A DNA stretch of 63,002 bases from Microbacterium sp. MYb62. GTDB taxonomy: Bacteria > Actinomycetota > Actinomycetes > Actinomycetales > Microbacteriaceae. The stretch covers positions 1-63,002 of the forward strand of contig NZ_PCOY01000023.1 in the NCBI RefSeq assembly GCF_002979475.1, read 5' to 3'. The translations under genes were made by a program, and so were the position numbers. Each line of letters starts with the position of its first letter. Positions within the stretch are counted from its first letter, which is position 1. Below are positions 1 through 8,842 of this stretch, piece after piece. The notes beneath the pieces are model-generated. The model worked only from the letters and a program-made list of their open reading frames with translations, had not been told where the DNA came from and did no database searches.

Positions 1-1
1 C

Positions 2-271
2 TCGATCTCCCGCTGGTTCTTCGAAGACCGCCTCGCGCCGCTCACGCAGGCCGAGGTGGAGGCGGCAGACGCGCACCAGCACCACGTCACGGCGCACAAC
101 GACGAGACCGAGGCCGCGGAGATCCAGGGCGCTCACGAGCGTGCCGGCTTCCCGGATGCCCCGCTCACGGTCGATGAGACGCACGTCGACGAGACGCCGA
201 ACACCCCCAGCACGGTCATCGCGACCGAGCCGGTCAAGAAGCCTCGCAAGAAGTCGGAGGACGGCGAGTAG
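2..271 (+). CDS. Probable C-terminus of cytochrome bc1 complex cytochrome b subunit (5' truncated)
   Basis: Only the last ~89 residues lie in the window; the frame is open from base 2. The visible part starts SISRWFFEDRLAP and continues as a His-, Glu- and Thr-rich hydrophilic tail ending in KKPRKKSEDGE. Actinobacterial QcrB proteins end with a similar aromatic/basic segment followed by a charged tail. The aa3 oxidase genes ctaF-ctaD-ctaC lie nearby in convergent orientation, and bc1 genes usually sit close to oxidase genes in this phylum. No membrane helix or heme ligand is visible, so the assignment rests on tail resemblance and context; another membrane protein with a charged tail is possible. 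Confidence 0.5.
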   Translation, partial: SISRWFFEDRLAPLTQAEVEAADAHQHHVTAHNDETEAAEIQGAHERAGFPDAPLTVDETHVDETPNTPSTVIATEPVKKPRKKSEDGE

Positions 272-287
272 TCGCCACTCCCCCACT

Positions 288-323
288 GATGAAGGCCTCG
301 TCCATGCGGACGGGGCCTTCATC
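288..323 (+). terminator. Rho-independent terminator after the bc1-like gene
   Basis: A 16-base stem (288-303 pairing with 308-323, one G-U type mismatch) has an ATGC loop and begins 16 bases after the stop codon. A clear T-tract is lacking; the downstream sequence is GTTAAGT. Confidence 0.75.
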
Positions 324-351
324 GTTAAGTCCTGAATGAGAGGATCCAACC

Positions 352-591
352 ATGTCATCCGCCGTCCAGCTGATCCGCGCCGCTTCCCTCGCCGGCGCGA
401 CCTTAACCGACGTCATCAGCACGAGGGTACTGGTGGCCTCCTCCGCGCAAGCTGACCTCGTCACGGCCTGGGATGTGGTCCACGCGGCTTTCGGCTCTCA
501 TGACGTCCCCAGCACCCTTCTGGGCGTCACCGTGCTCGGCTACGACCATCAACTCGTGGAGATCGAGGCGATCGCCGCGGTCACCAGCTGA
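352..591 (+). CDS. Truncated RidA (YjgF/UK114)-like protein
   Basis: This 79-residue ORF matches only the second half of the RidA fold: AGATLTDVISTRVLVASS, then the closing LVEIEAIAAV strand typical of the family. RidA proteins hydrolyse reactive enamine/imine intermediates from PLP enzymes and are ~125-130 residues long. The N-terminal ~50 residues are missing, and the upstream DNA is a terminator, so the missing part is not simply in another frame. The ATG has a GAGAGG sequence 9 bases upstream and the stop is 2 bases before the GNAT start, so it may still be translated. It could be a decayed remnant or a half-size protein; retained catalysis is doubtful. Confidence 0.6.
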   Translation: MSSAVQLIRAASLAGATLTDVISTRVLVASSAQADLVTAWDVVHAAFGSHDVPSTLLGVTVLGYDHQLVEIEAIAAVTS

Positions 592-593
592 TC

Positions 594-1112
594 ATGGACA
601 TCTCCGTGCGTTCGGCCACCCCGGAAGACGATGAGGTCACCGAGCAGATCGAGGTTGCCGCAGACGCCCTGCTCATCGACCGCTTCCGTGCCGTCGACTG
701 GCCTCCCCCGACATCCCCCCACGAACGCACATCCGCACCGGGCTTCGTTCTCGTGGCAGAATCCCTCGGCGACGAGGATGATGCGGTACCGGGGGTGGTC
801 GGATTCGTTCACGTCATGGAGATCGACGGGCATGCACATCTCGAACAGCTCTCCGTCCTCCCCGCCTACGGGCGCCGTGGCATCGGTCGCCGGCTCGTCG
901 AGGCTGCACTCGCTGAGGCCCGGCGTCGTGGTCATAGCGAGATCACGCTTCGCACCTATGTCGATGTGCCCTGGAACGCACCCTTCTACGCCTCATGCGG
1001 CTTCGTCGAGAGCGAACCTGAAACTCCGTTGCTCCGCGGGCTCGTGCACGTCGAGACGGCCCTCGGACTCTTCGCGCACGGCCCTCGCGTCCAGATGACT
1101 GCGACCCTCTGA
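594..1112 (+). CDS. GNAT family N-acetyltransferase
   Basis: A 172-residue GNAT-fold enzyme that would transfer an acetyl group from acetyl-CoA to an amine. The acetyl-CoA-binding motif A is clear near residues 90-105 (LSVLPAYGRRGIGRRLVEAA), followed by the motif B region with PFYASCGFVE, where a Tyr/Cys segment closes the fold. The start ATG lies 2 bases after the RidA-like stop, so the two are probably cotranscribed. The substrate cannot be inferred; context suggests no particular pathway. Confidence 0.85.
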   Translation: MDISVRSATPEDDEVTEQIEVAADALLIDRFRAVDWPPPTSPHERTSAPGFVLVAESLGDEDDAVPGVVGFVHVMEIDGHAHLEQLSVLPAYGRRGIGRRLVEAALAEARRRGHSEITLRTYVDVPWNAPFYASCGFVESEPETPLLRGLVHVETALGLFAHGPRVQMTATL

Positions 1113-1183
1113 TCGACGGCAATCGGACGCTGACCGACAGGAATCCGCTGGGGGCCACGCACCGTCGCTCCTAGGCTGGGAGC

Positions 1184-1603
1184 ATGATCGATCGCACCGA
1201 CTTCTACGCGGCCAAGCTGACCTACGAGACCGACCCCAGCGACGTTCATGCCGCGCTCAAGGCCGGTGAGAATGTCGTGGTCGTCGACGTGCGCTCCGAC
1301 GAGGCCTGGGCCCAAGGGCGCGTCGCAGGGGCCGTGCACATGCATTACAGCGAGATCGCCACCCGCGCCCCCGTCGAGGTTCCGGAGAGCGCCGACGTCG
1401 TCGTCTACTGCTGGAGCCCCGGGTGCAACGCCGGCGCGAAGGGTGCGCTCGAGTTCGCCCGTCTCGGATATCAGGTCCGAGAGATGATCGGCGGCTTCGA
1501 GTACTGGGTCCGCGAAGGGTACGCGGTCGAAGACGCCGATGGCGTCCATCACCGCCCCGTGGATCCGCTGACCGGCATCGCACGCATCCGCACCCGCGCC
1601 TGA
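1184..1603 (+). CDS. Rhodanese-like domain protein
   Basis: A 139-residue single rhodanese domain. The aspartate-containing VVVVDVRSDEAW segment opens the fold, and VVYCWSPGCNAGAKGA carries the active-site loop with candidate sulfur-accepting cysteines. Rhodaneses move sulfane sulfur or act as sulfur-relay or phosphatase-like modules. The loop has two cysteines (CWSPGC) instead of the usual single CR..GxR pattern, so the chemistry may differ. A -10-like TAGGCT (1172-1177) lies 6 bases before the ATG, and GGGAG within the spacer could serve as a ribosome site. A strong terminator follows. Confidence 0.85.
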   Translation: MIDRTDFYAAKLTYETDPSDVHAALKAGENVVVVDVRSDEAWAQGRVAGAVHMHYSEIATRAPVEVPESADVVVYCWSPGCNAGAKGALEFARLGYQVREMIGGFEYWVREGYAVEDADGVHHRPVDPLTGIARIRTRA

Positions 1604-1620
1604 TCGACACTCTCCGCACA

Positions 1621-1658
1621 CGAAGAAGGCCCCCGGACGAATCCGGGGGCCTTCTTCG
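1621..1658. terminator. Bidirectional terminator between rhodanese and ctaF
   Basis: A perfect 17-base inverted repeat (1621-1637 with 1642-1658, CGAA loop) lies between two convergent genes. Arms begin CGAAGAAGGCCCCCGG, so the A/T-rich ends would give a U-rich tail in either direction. Confidence 0.9.
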
Positions 1659-1669
1659 ATACCGCCGTC

Positions 1670-2104
1670 TCAGCGGGCGAAGTTGCCGCGGTAGTACTCG
1701 TAGACCCAGCCGACGATCGCGACGACGAAGATCGCGAGGCCGATCGGGAGGAGGAAGTGTCCGACCGCGAGACCCACGACGAAGACGCCGGCCGAGGCCG
1801 CGAGCACGATGGGCCACCAGGACCACGGGCTGAACTCACCGAGCTCCGGATCGCCGTCATCGATGTCCGCGGTCAGGATGTCCTCGGGCAGTTCACCCCG
1901 CTGCGCCTTGTGCGTGCGGTCGAGATAGAACGCGATCATGGCTGCCATGAAGGCCGCGAAGAACAGCGCTACCGTGCCGACCCACTCGATCCGCTCCGCG
2001 AAGTTGTCGGACGGCGTGGCCAGGATGTGCCAGCCGGTGTAGATCACACCGACGAGGGCGAAGAACGCCGTCAGGATCCACCAGAGAATGACGTTGTCGC
2101 GCAT
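1670..2104 (-). CDS. ctaF: Cytochrome c oxidase subunit IV, actinobacterial type (CtaF)
   Basis: A 144-residue membrane subunit specific to actinobacterial aa3 oxidases. The N-terminal half has two helices (WWILTAFFALVGVIYTGWHI and VGTVALFFAAFMAAMIAFYL). A charged DIDDGDPE linker and FSPWSWWP precede two C-terminal helices. The stop of ctaD is 3 bases before its ATG, so ctaC-ctaD-ctaF form one operon. CtaF stabilises the CtaD core and the bc1-aa3 supercomplex. Size and hydrophobic pattern fit the family. Confidence 0.93.
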   Translation of the reverse strand: MRDNVILWWILTAFFALVGVIYTGWHILATPSDNFAERIEWVGTVALFFAAFMAAMIAFYLDRTHKAQRGELPEDILTADIDDGDPELGEFSPWSWWPIVLAASAGVFVVGLAVGHFLLPIGLAIFVVAIVGWVYEYYRGNFAR

Positions 2105-2107
2105 GAC

Positions 2108-3841
2108 TTAGTGGGCCTCTCGCTCGCCGGGAGCCGTGGTCGCGAACTCGGCGGCTTCCGGGTGGTTCAGGTCGAATGCGGGGCGCTCGCTGCGGATGCG
2201 CGGGATCGACGTGAAGTTGTGTCGCGGCGGCGGGCAGGACGTCGCCCACTCCAGCGACGCGCCGTAGCCCCAGGGGTCGTTGACCGTGACCTTCGGTGCC
2301 TTGCGCGCCGTGATCCACACGTTCAGGAAGAACGGCAGCATCGAGGCGCCGAGGATGATCGCACCGATCGTGGAGACCTGGTTCTGCCAGGTCCAGCCGT
2401 CCGCCGCCGAGTAGTCCGCGTAACGACGGACCATGCCGTCGACGCCCAGCCAGTGCTGGATCAGGAACGTCATGTGGAAGCCGATGAACAGCAACCAGAA
2501 GTGCACGTAACCCAGACGCTCGTTCAGCATGCGCCCCGTCCACTTCGGCCACCAGAAGTAGAAGCCGGCGAACATCGCGAACACGACCGTGCCGAACACG
2601 ACGTAGTGGAAGTGTGCGACGACGAAGTACGAGTCGGACAGCGCGAAGTCCAGCGGCGGGGCCGCGAGGATCACACCCGTCAGACCACCGAAGACGAACG
2701 ACACGAGGAAGCCGAGGGCGAACACCATCGGGGTCTCGAAGGTCACCGAGCCTCGCCAGAGCGTGCCGATCCAGTTGAAGATCTTCACACCCGTCGGCAC
2801 CGCGATGAGCATCGTCATGAGCGCGAAGAACGGCAGCAGCACCGAGCCGGTGACGTACATGTGGTGCGCCCACACCGCGACCGAAAGTGCCGCGATCGCG
2901 ATCGTCGCGTAGACCAGGGTCTTGTACCCGAAGATCGGCTTGCGGCTGAACACCGGGAAGATCTCGGAGACGATGCCGAAGAACGGCAGTGCGATGATGT
3001 ACACCTCGGGGTGACCGAAGAACCAGAACAAGTGCTGCCAGAGCAGGACGCCACCGTTGGCCGGGTCGTAGATGTGCGCACCCAGGATACGGTCCGCCGC
3101 GGCAGCGAAGATGGCCGCGGCGAGAACCGGGAACGCCATCAGGATGAGCAGGCTCGTGATGAGCGTGTTCCACGAGAAGATCGGCATGCGCCACATGGTC
3201 ATGCCGGGGGCACGCATGGTGATGATCGTCGTGATGAAGTTCACCGCACCGAGGATGGTTCCGAATCCGGAGATGCCGAGACCGACCATCCAGAGGTTTC
3301 CACCGGCGCCCGGCGAGAACGACGCTCCCGCCAGTGGCTGATAGGCGAACCACCCGAAGGATGCCGCACCCTGCGGGGTGAGGAAGCCGGCGACCGCGAT
3401 CGTCGAGCCGAAGAGGAAGAGCCAGAACGCGAAGGCGTTCAGACGCGGGAACGCGACATCGGGAGCACCGATCTGCAGCGGCAGGATGGCGTTGGCGAAG
3501 CCCGCGAACAGCGGCGTCGCGAACATCAGCAGCATGATCGTGCCGTGCATCGTGAACAGCTGGTTGTACTGCTCCTTCGTCGGGATGATCTGCATTCCCG
3601 GCGCGAACAGCTCGGCACGGATGACGAGCGCCATCACACCGCCGAGGAGGAAGAACATCACCGAGGCGATCAGGTACATGTACCCGATCGTCTTGTGGTC
3701 CGTGGACGTGATCCACTTGACGACGATGTTGCCCTTCTGCTCCACACGCGAGGAGCTCATGAGAGCGGCCTGGCGGGCGGGCAGTGTGCTGGGACGCGAC
3801 CGGGGGGTCTCGTCGGTACGGGGAGCTTCTGTGGTCGACAT
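2108..3841 (-). CDS. ctaD: Cytochrome c oxidase subunit I (CtaD)
   Basis: The 577-residue catalytic subunit of the aa3 oxidase, which reduces O2 to water and pumps protons. Metal-site motifs are intact: the low-spin heme ligand region [10 protein letters not shown], the Cu-B/cross-linked motif [10 protein letters not shown], the HH pair in [10 protein letters not shown], and [11 protein letters not shown] for the heme ligands. About twelve hydrophobic helices are visible. The ATG follows ctaC by 3 bases. The N-terminal ~45 residues form the polar extension usual in actinobacterial CtaD. Confidence 0.97.
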   Translation of the reverse strand: MSTTEAPRTDETPRSRPSTLPARQAALMSSSRVEQKGNIVVKWITSTDHKTIGYMYLIASVMFFLLGGVMALVIRAELFAPGMQIIPTKEQYNQLFTMHGTIMLLMFATPLFAGFANAILPLQIGAPDVAFPRLNAFAFWLFLFGSTIAVAGFLTPQGAASFGWFAYQPLAGASFSPGAGGNLWMVGLGISGFGTILGAVNFITTIITMRAPGMTMWRMPIFSWNTLITSLLILMAFPVLAAAIFAAAADRILGAHIYDPANGGVLLWQHLFWFFGHPEVYIIALPFFGIVSEIFPVFSRKPIFGYKTLVYATIAIAALSVAVWAHHMYVTGSVLLPFFALMTMLIAVPTGVKIFNWIGTLWRGSVTFETPMVFALGFLVSFVFGGLTGVILAAPPLDFALSDSYFVVAHFHYVVFGTVVFAMFAGFYFWWPKWTGRMLNERLGYVHFWLLFIGFHMTFLIQHWLGVDGMVRRYADYSAADGWTWQNQVSTIGAIILGASMLPFFLNVWITARKAPKVTVNDPWGYGASLEWATSCPPPRHNFTSIPRIRSERPAFDLNHPEAAEFATTAPGEREAH

Positions 3842-3844
3842 GAC

Positions 3845-4747
3845 TTACTCCCCTCCTTCCTCGGTGTCGGTCTTCGGGGTCGTGCCCGGGAAGTTCGAGA
3901 GACGGTCGTAGGCGTCGGTGATGTCGCCCGTGTTGCCCTCTTCCTCGAGGGACGCGAGGTAGTCGTCGTACTCGTCCTGCGAGACGACCTTCACGTTGAA
4001 GAGCATCATCGAGTGATACTCACCGCAGAGCTCGGCGCACTTGCCGGCGTACTCGCCTTCGCGGGTCGGGATGAACGACCAGGAGTTGTCCTTCCCGATG
4101 AACATGTCCTTCTTGTACAGGAAGTCGATGATCCAGAAGGAGTGGATGACGTCACGCGACTGCAGGTGGATCGTGACCTTCTGGTCGACCGGCAGCACCA
4201 GCGTCGGCAGCTGCGCCTGGTCGATGTTGCCGTCCTTGTCGGGCTGGGCCTGGATGCCCATGGTCCACACGGCGTCGGAGTTGTCCTTCTCCTCACCGTC
4301 GTACTGGAAGTCCCACGCCCACTGCTTGGCGATCGCGGTGATCTCGACGTCGGGCTCGTCCCACTTCGCCTCGATCGCCGTCTGGTCGCGAGCGGTGAAG
4401 AAGAACATGCCCAGCACCAGGATGAGCGGCACGATCGTGTAGAAGATCTCGATCGGCATGTTGTACCGCATCTGCACCGGCAGACCGGTCTGACCCTTGC
4501 GACGGCGGTAGGCGATCGCCGCCCAGGCCATGAGGCCCCAGGTGATGATGCCGACGGCGAGCAGGACGATCCAGGAGTTCACCCAGAGCGAAGAGACACG
4601 CTCGGTCTGATTGGTGGCTGCGGGGCCACCCTCCACGAAGCCCGGAAGAAAGCCGTTCAGCTCAGTGGGAGTACATCCCGCCAGGGCCAAGGCTGCCGCA
4701 ACTCCCACAGGGAGGGCGGCCCAACGAAGGCTGCGTTTCGAGGGCAC
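3845..4747 (-). CDS. ctaC: Cytochrome c oxidase subunit II, lipoprotein (CtaC)
   Basis: Subunit II accepts electrons from cytochrome c/bc1 through Cu-A. The GTG at 4747 is preferred over an upstream ATG at 4783, because AAAGG lies 7-8 bases ahead and the product then starts MPSKRSLRW. That gives 300 residues with a lipobox LALAGC, Cys at residue 25. Two membrane helices follow, then the periplasmic cupredoxin domain with the Cu-A motif CAELCGEYHSMM. A further TAGACT upstream (near 4785) could be the -10 of the ctaCDF operon. First gene of the operon. Confidence 0.95.
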   Translation of the reverse strand: MPSKRSLRWAALPVGVAAALALAGCTPTELNGFLPGFVEGGPAATNQTERVSSLWVNSWIVLLAVGIITWGLMAWAAIAYRRRKGQTGLPVQMRYNMPIEIFYTIVPLILVLGMFFFTARDQTAIEAKWDEPDVEITAIAKQWAWDFQYDGEEKDNSDAVWTMGIQAQPDKDGNIDQAQLPTLVLPVDQKVTIHLQSRDVIHSFWIIDFLYKKDMFIGKDNSWSFIPTREGEYAGKCAELCGEYHSMMLFNVKVVSQDEYDDYLASLEEEGNTGDITDAYDRLSNFPGTTPKTDTEEGGE

Positions 4748-4840
4748 GATGCACCTTTCAGATCGCGAACAGAGCACACCCAAGTCTAGGGCAACCTCAC
4801 ACCTGATTCATGCCAACCACGCAGGTTCCGGAAGCGGAAC

Positions 4841-4869
4841 GGCCGCCGTCACCAGTGGTGACGGCGGCC
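4841..4869 (-). terminator. Terminator hairpin downstream of erpA
   Basis: A perfect 13-base stem GGCCGCCGTCACC (4841-4853) pairs with 4857-4869 around an AGT loop, 18 bases beyond the erpA stop. There is no clear T-tract. Confidence 0.7.
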
Positions 4870-4887
4870 GGATCGGCAGAGCGAAGA

Positions 4888-5250
4888 TCAGTGGAAGCTG
4901 TCGCCGCACGCGCAGCTGCCCGCTGCGTTGGGGTTGTCGATCGTGAACCCCTGCTCGGAGATCGTGTCCTTGAAGTCGATCGCCGCACCGTCGAGGTACG
5001 GGACGCTCATGTTGTCGATGATGACCTCGACGCCGTCGAAGTCGACGGTCTCGTCGCCCTCGAGGTAGCGCTCGTCGAAGTACAGCTGGTAGATCAGGCC
5101 CGAGCATCCGCCGGGCTGCACGGCGACGCGCAGACGGAGATCGTCGCGTCCCTCCTGCTCGAGGAGGTTCTTCACCTTCGTGGCGGCAGCGTCGGTCAGG
5201 GTGACGCCGTGTGCGCGGATGGTCTCTGGGGAGAGTGTGGTGTCGCTCAT
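4888..5250 (-). CDS. erpA: Iron-sulfur cluster insertion protein ErpA
   Basis: A 120-residue A-type Fe-S carrier of the HesB/IscA family. The three cluster-binding cysteines are present: GGCSGLIY in mid-protein and SCACGDSFH at the C-terminus. The ATG at 5250 has AAGGAG 5 bases upstream; a longer in-frame extension to 5337 has no ribosome site and no family similarity. The location beside ctaC suggests a role in maturing respiratory Fe-S proteins such as the bc1 Rieske subunit; that link is inference. A TAGAAT near 5292-5297 could be its -10. Confidence 0.95.
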   Translation of the reverse strand: MSDTTLSPETIRAHGVTLTDAAATKVKNLLEQEGRDDLRLRVAVQPGGCSGLIYQLYFDERYLEGDETVDFDGVEVIIDNMSVPYLDGAAIDFKDTISEQGFTIDNPNAAGSCACGDSFH

Positions 5251-5320
5251 GTCGCTCCTTGTGACGGGCCGCAGGTGCACGGCTTCTCGGACGATTCTAC
5301 CGCCGCGGATCCTGTGAGGC

Positions 5321-6724
5321 TCAGAGTTCGGCGGCATTCATCCGCGCGAGCAGCAAAGCCTCGGTCGCCACGGCGTGGCGGAAGGTGTCGAGGTGCAGCG
5401 ACTCGTTCGGGCTGTGGGCACGCGAGAACGGATCCTCCACTCCGGTGACGAGGATCTGCGCCTCGGGGAACTCCCGCACCAGATCGGCGATGAACGGAAT
5501 CGACCCTCCCACTCCGAGGTCGACCGGCGGCACCCCGTATCCGTCGCGCATGGCGTCCCGCGTCAGCGACACCGCCCAACCGCTGGTGTCGACGAGGAAG
5601 CCGTCGCCGAGATCGACATCGGCGAAGGTGAGCTCCGCACCGAACGGCGCATGGGCGCGAAGATGGCTCTCGAGCGCGTCGTACGCGTCCTGCCCGGTCT
5701 GTCCTGGTGCGACGCGCGCGCTGATCACCACGGTGACCTCCGGAAGGAGGGTGTTGGATGCCGCAGCGACACTCGTGGCGTCGATGCCGATCACGGTGAC
5801 CGCCGGCTTGTTCCAGATCCGGCTGAGGATGGTCCCGTCGCCGATCGGCGATGTTCCGGCGAGGAGGCCCGCCTCGTTCCGGAGGGTCTCCTCGGTGTAC
5901 TCGGGCGTCGGAGAGTCACGCTCTGTCATGCCCGCGACGGCGACGGAGCCGTCCGCGTTCCACAATGTCGACAGCAGGGTGACCGTGGCCATCATCGCAT
6001 CCGGCACGGCACCGCCGAACATCCCCGAGTGAGACGCGTGATCCAAGGTGCGCACACGCATCGTGAACCGCGCGTTGCCGCGAAGGGAGACGGTGAGGCC
6101 CGGGGTCACGGAATCCCAGTTCCCGGAGTCGGCGACGACGATGGCATCCGCGCGCAACGCCTCCTTGTTGTCGGAGAGGAACTGCGCGAAGGAGCGCGAT
6201 CCGTACTCCTCCTCCCCCTCGATGAACATGGCGATGCCGAGGTCGAGGTCGTCGCCGAGCGTCTCGCTCACCGCTCTGATCGAGGCGATGTGGGCCATGA
6301 TCCCGGCCTTGTCATCTGCGGCACCACGCCCGTAGAGGCGTCCGTCTCGCACCGTGGGCTCGAAGGGCGGGGTCTCCCACAGGGCGTCGTCACCGGGAGG
6401 CTGCACGTCGTGGTGTGCGTAGAGGAGGATGGTCGGCTTGCCGTTGCGGGCCGCCCTCGTGGCGAGGACCGCCGGCTGTCCCTGCTCGTCGGTACCGGGG
6501 ATCGCGGCGCGCAGCACGCGGACCTCGTCGAAGATCCCGGTGTCCGAAGCGAGCGCCGCGACGGCTTCCGCACTGCGCTCCAGCTGCGTCTGATCGAACG
6601 CCGGCCAGGCCATCCCGGGGATGCGCACGAGGTGGCCGAGGTCCGAAAGCGCGGACGGGAGCCCGGTCGCCACGGCTTCGAGGACGGCGGCATCGGACTC
6701 GCGGGGAGGAAGAGGAGAGGTCAT
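5321..6724 (-). CDS. M20 family dipeptidase/metallopeptidase
   Basis: A 467-residue zinc aminoacylase/dipeptidase of the M20 family. Metal-site motifs are visible: LLYAHHDVQPPGD (His and Asp), YGRGAADDKAG (bridging Asp) and EGEEEYGS (general-base and ligand glutamates), with a dimerisation-domain insert and a C-terminal His region DPFSRAHSPNE. The ATG at 6724 is preceded by a -10-like TAAGAT (6732-6737) at 7 bases, suggesting a leaderless transcript that diverges from the DUF3043 gene. Upstream in-frame sequence is antisense to that gene. The exact peptide substrate is unknown. Confidence 0.93.
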   Translation of the reverse strand: MTSPLPPRESDAAVLEAVATGLPSALSDLGHLVRIPGMAWPAFDQTQLERSAEAVAALASDTGIFDEVRVLRAAIPGTDEQGQPAVLATRAARNGKPTILLYAHHDVQPPGDDALWETPPFEPTVRDGRLYGRGAADDKAGIMAHIASIRAVSETLGDDLDLGIAMFIEGEEEYGSRSFAQFLSDNKEALRADAIVVADSGNWDSVTPGLTVSLRGNARFTMRVRTLDHASHSGMFGGAVPDAMMATVTLLSTLWNADGSVAVAGMTERDSPTPEYTEETLRNEAGLLAGTSPIGDGTILSRIWNKPAVTVIGIDATSVAAASNTLLPEVTVVISARVAPGQTGQDAYDALESHLRAHAPFGAELTFADVDLGDGFLVDTSGWAVSLTRDAMRDGYGVPPVDLGVGGSIPFIADLVREFPEAQILVTGVEDPFSRAHSPNESLHLDTFRHAVATEALLLARMNAAEL

Positions 6725-6769
6725 GCGAGTAATCTTAAGGCGATCCCCCGCAGCGAACCGAGGAATTCC

Positions 6770-7342
6770 GTGGCCACTACCCCTGCTACCCCTTCGACGA
6801 ACGACGATGCTCCCGAGACGCCTGGCGTCGGCAAGGGGCGCGCGACGCCGACCCGCGCGGAGCAGGAGGCGGCGCGACGCCGCCCCCTGGTCGCCAACAC
6901 CAAGGAGGCGAAGGCGGCTGCCAAGGCCGACCTCAACGAACGTCGCGCCCGCGCGCAGGCCGGCATGGCCGCCGGCGAGGAGAAGTATCTTCCTGTCCGC
7001 GACAAGGGGCCGCAGCGGCGCTGGGTCCGCGACTACGTGGATGCGGGCTGGCACCCGGCCGAGTTCGTGATGGGTGTCATGGTTCTGGTCATCCTCGCCT
7101 CGCTCGTGCCGGCGAACACGGCCATCTCGTTCTACGCCTACATCGTGATGATGGGGTACCTGGTGATCGCGATCGGCGGCATGGTCCTGCTCAGCATGCG
7201 GGTCAAGCGCAAGGCGGCAGCCAAGTTCGGCAAGGAGCGCCTCGAGCGCGGCCTCGGCTGGTACGCCGCGATGCGCGCGCTGCAGATGCGTTTCATGCGC
7301 CTGCCCAAGCCGCAGGTCAAGCGAGGGCAGTACCCCGACTGA
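6770..7342 (+). CDS. DUF3043 domain membrane protein
   Basis: A 190-residue actinobacterial protein of unknown function. The N-terminal ~100 residues are hydrophilic and Ala/Lys/Arg-rich (KEAKAAAKADLNERRARAQA). Two membrane helices follow (EFVMGVMVLVILASLVPA and FYAYIVMMGYLVIAIGGMVLL) and then a basic tail. The GTG start at 6770 has GAGGA 6 bases upstream. It overlaps the convergent pyrD gene by 26 bases at the 3' end. Family name known; function not. Confidence 0.9.
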   Translation: MATTPATPSTNDDAPETPGVGKGRATPTRAEQEAARRRPLVANTKEAKAAAKADLNERRARAQAGMAAGEEKYLPVRDKGPQRRWVRDYVDAGWHPAEFVMGVMVLVILASLVPANTAISFYAYIVMMGYLVIAIGGMVLLSMRVKRKAAAKFGKERLERGLGWYAAMRALQMRFMRLPKPQVKRGQYPD

Positions 7343-8354
7343 CCAGTCCTCTGTTGATCTCGCGGCCCCAGAAGGGCCCGCGGTAGAGGAACGCGGTGTA
7401 CCCCTGCACGAGGGTGGCTCCGGCGTCCAGACGTTCCTGCACATCGGCGGGAGTCTCGACGCCGCCCACCGCGATCACGCAGAAGTCGGCGGGCACGGCG
7501 TCGCGCACGGCACGGAGCACCTCGAGGGACCGCTTCTTCAGCGGCGCACCGGAAAGACCACCCGCACCTGCAGCCTCGACGGTCGCGGCGTCCGTGAGCA
7601 GACCGTCTCGGCTGATCGTGGTGTTGTGCGCGATGATCCCGGCGAGGCCTTCGTCCACCGCCATCTGTGCGATCGCCGCGATCTCCTGATCAGGAAGATC
7701 GGGCGCGATCTTGACGAGCAACGGTGTGGCTCCCGATGCCTCCCTGACCGCACGAAGCAGTGGCGCGAGCGTCTCGACGGCCTGCAGACCGCGAAGTCCC
7801 GGCGTGTTCGGAGACGACACGTTCACTGCCAGATAGTCCGCCAGCGGGGCGAGGCGGATCGCGGAGGCCACGTAGTCGGCCGTCGCGTTCTCGACGTCCA
7901 CCACCCGGCTCTTCCCGATGTTCACGCCGATCACCGTGTCCGGCGCACCCCGACGAAGACGGGCGAGACGGCGTGCCGCCGCATCCGCTCCGGCGTTGTT
8001 GAAGCCCATCCGGTTGATGACCGCCCGATCGGCGATCAGGCGGAAGAGACGCGGCTTCGGGTTTCCCTCCTGGGGGATCGCCGTCACGGTGCCGACCTCC
8101 ACGTGCCCGAAGCCGAGTGCGGCCAGACCACGCACACCGACCGCGTTCTTGTCGAAGCCCGCAGCGATGCCGAACGGGGAGGGGAACGTGAGCCCGAGAG
8201 CCTCGACGCGCAGAGACGGGTCGGGACGGGTGAACGCACGCGTCGCCGCAGCGAACGGCGGTGCACCGAGGACGCGGATCACCGCCATCCCGGCATGGTG
8301 GGCGAACTCGGGGTCGAAGCGCGAGAGGACAGCGCGGAAGAGCAGCGGATACAT
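7317..8354 (-). CDS. pyrD: Dihydroorotate dehydrogenase (quinone), class 2
   Basis: A 345-residue FMN enzyme that oxidises dihydroorotate to orotate with menaquinone in pyrimidine synthesis. Class 2 features: an N-terminal membrane-associating segment (MYPLLFRAVLSRFDPEFAHH), NRMGFNNAG, the catalytic-Ser motif NVSSPNTPGLRGLQ, IAHNTT and GGLSGAPLKKRS for FMN/phosphate binding. The ATG at 8354 has a -10-like TAATCT (8362-8367) at 7 bases, so an internal leaderless promoter is possible, although nrdR ends only 10 bases upstream. Confidence 0.97.
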   Translation of the reverse strand: MYPLLFRAVLSRFDPEFAHHAGMAVIRVLGAPPFAAATRAFTRPDPSLRVEALGLTFPSPFGIAAGFDKNAVGVRGLAALGFGHVEVGTVTAIPQEGNPKPRLFRLIADRAVINRMGFNNAGADAAARRLARLRRGAPDTVIGVNIGKSRVVDVENATADYVASAIRLAPLADYLAVNVSSPNTPGLRGLQAVETLAPLLRAVREASGATPLLVKIAPDLPDQEIAAIAQMAVDEGLAGIIAHNTTISRDGLLTDAATVEAAGAGGLSGAPLKKRSLEVLRAVRDAVPADFCVIAVGGVETPADVQERLDAGATLVQGYTAFLYRGPFWGREINRGLVSRGTALA

Positions 8355-8364
8355 CCCTGCCAGA

Positions 8365-8835
8365 TTACCGGTCCTCGGCCTCCCGCTTCGTGTGGTCCGC
8401 GCGCAGATCGGTGATCGCGGCCTCGAAGTCCTCGAGCGAGTCGAACGCCTGGTAGACGCTGGCGAACCGCAGGAACGCGACCTCGTCGAGCTCGCGCAGG
8501 GGGCCGAGGATCGCGAGACCGATCTCGTTGGTGTCGAGCTGCGAGACGCCTGTCTGCCGAACCGCCTCTTCCACGCGCTGGGCGAGAACGGCGAGATCGC
8601 CTTCCGTGACCGGACGCCCCTGGCAGGCCTTGCGCACACCGGTGATGACCTTCTCGCGACTGAACGGCTCCATCACCCCGGACCGCTTGATGACGTTGAG
8701 GCTCGCCGTCTCCGTGGTCGTGAAACGGCCGCCGCACTCCGGGCACTGGCGGCGCCGTCTGATCGAGAGCCCGTCGTCGCTGGTGCGCGAATCGATGACG
8801 CGGGAGTCGGGGTGTCGACAGAAGGGGCAGTGCAT
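8365..8835 (-). CDS. nrdR: Transcriptional repressor NrdR
   Basis: A 156-residue regulator that senses ATP/dATP and represses ribonucleotide reductase genes. The N-terminal zinc ribbon has the two CxxC pairs ([12 protein letters not shown] and [11 protein letters not shown]), followed by an ATP-cone domain ([20 protein letters not shown]). The ATG at 8835 is chosen because the family begins MxCPFC, and a -10-like TAGGAT (8843-8848) lies exactly 7 bases upstream. The 14 upstream residues are atypical. No ribonucleotide reductase gene is in the window. Confidence 0.97.
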   Translation of the reverse strand: MHCPFCRHPDSRVIDSRTSDDGLSIRRRRQCPECGGRFTTTETASLNVIKRSGVMEPFSREKVITGVRKACQGRPVTEGDLAVLAQRVEEAVRQTGVSQLDTNEIGLAILGPLRELDEVAFLRFASVYQAFDSLEDFEAAITDLRADHTKREAEDR

Positions 8836-8842
8836 CTGACCG

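Noticed and set aside
4748..4783. Upstream ATG start for ctaC at 4783
   Set aside because: It adds a Cys/Arg-rich segment before the signal peptide, while GTG 4747 has an AAAGG ribosome site at proper distance.
1757..4789. A 1010-residue plus-strand ORF opposite ctaF-ctaD-ctaC
   Set aside because: Arg/His/Asp-rich low-information sequence in the antisense frame of clearly conserved oxidase genes; a high-GC artefact.
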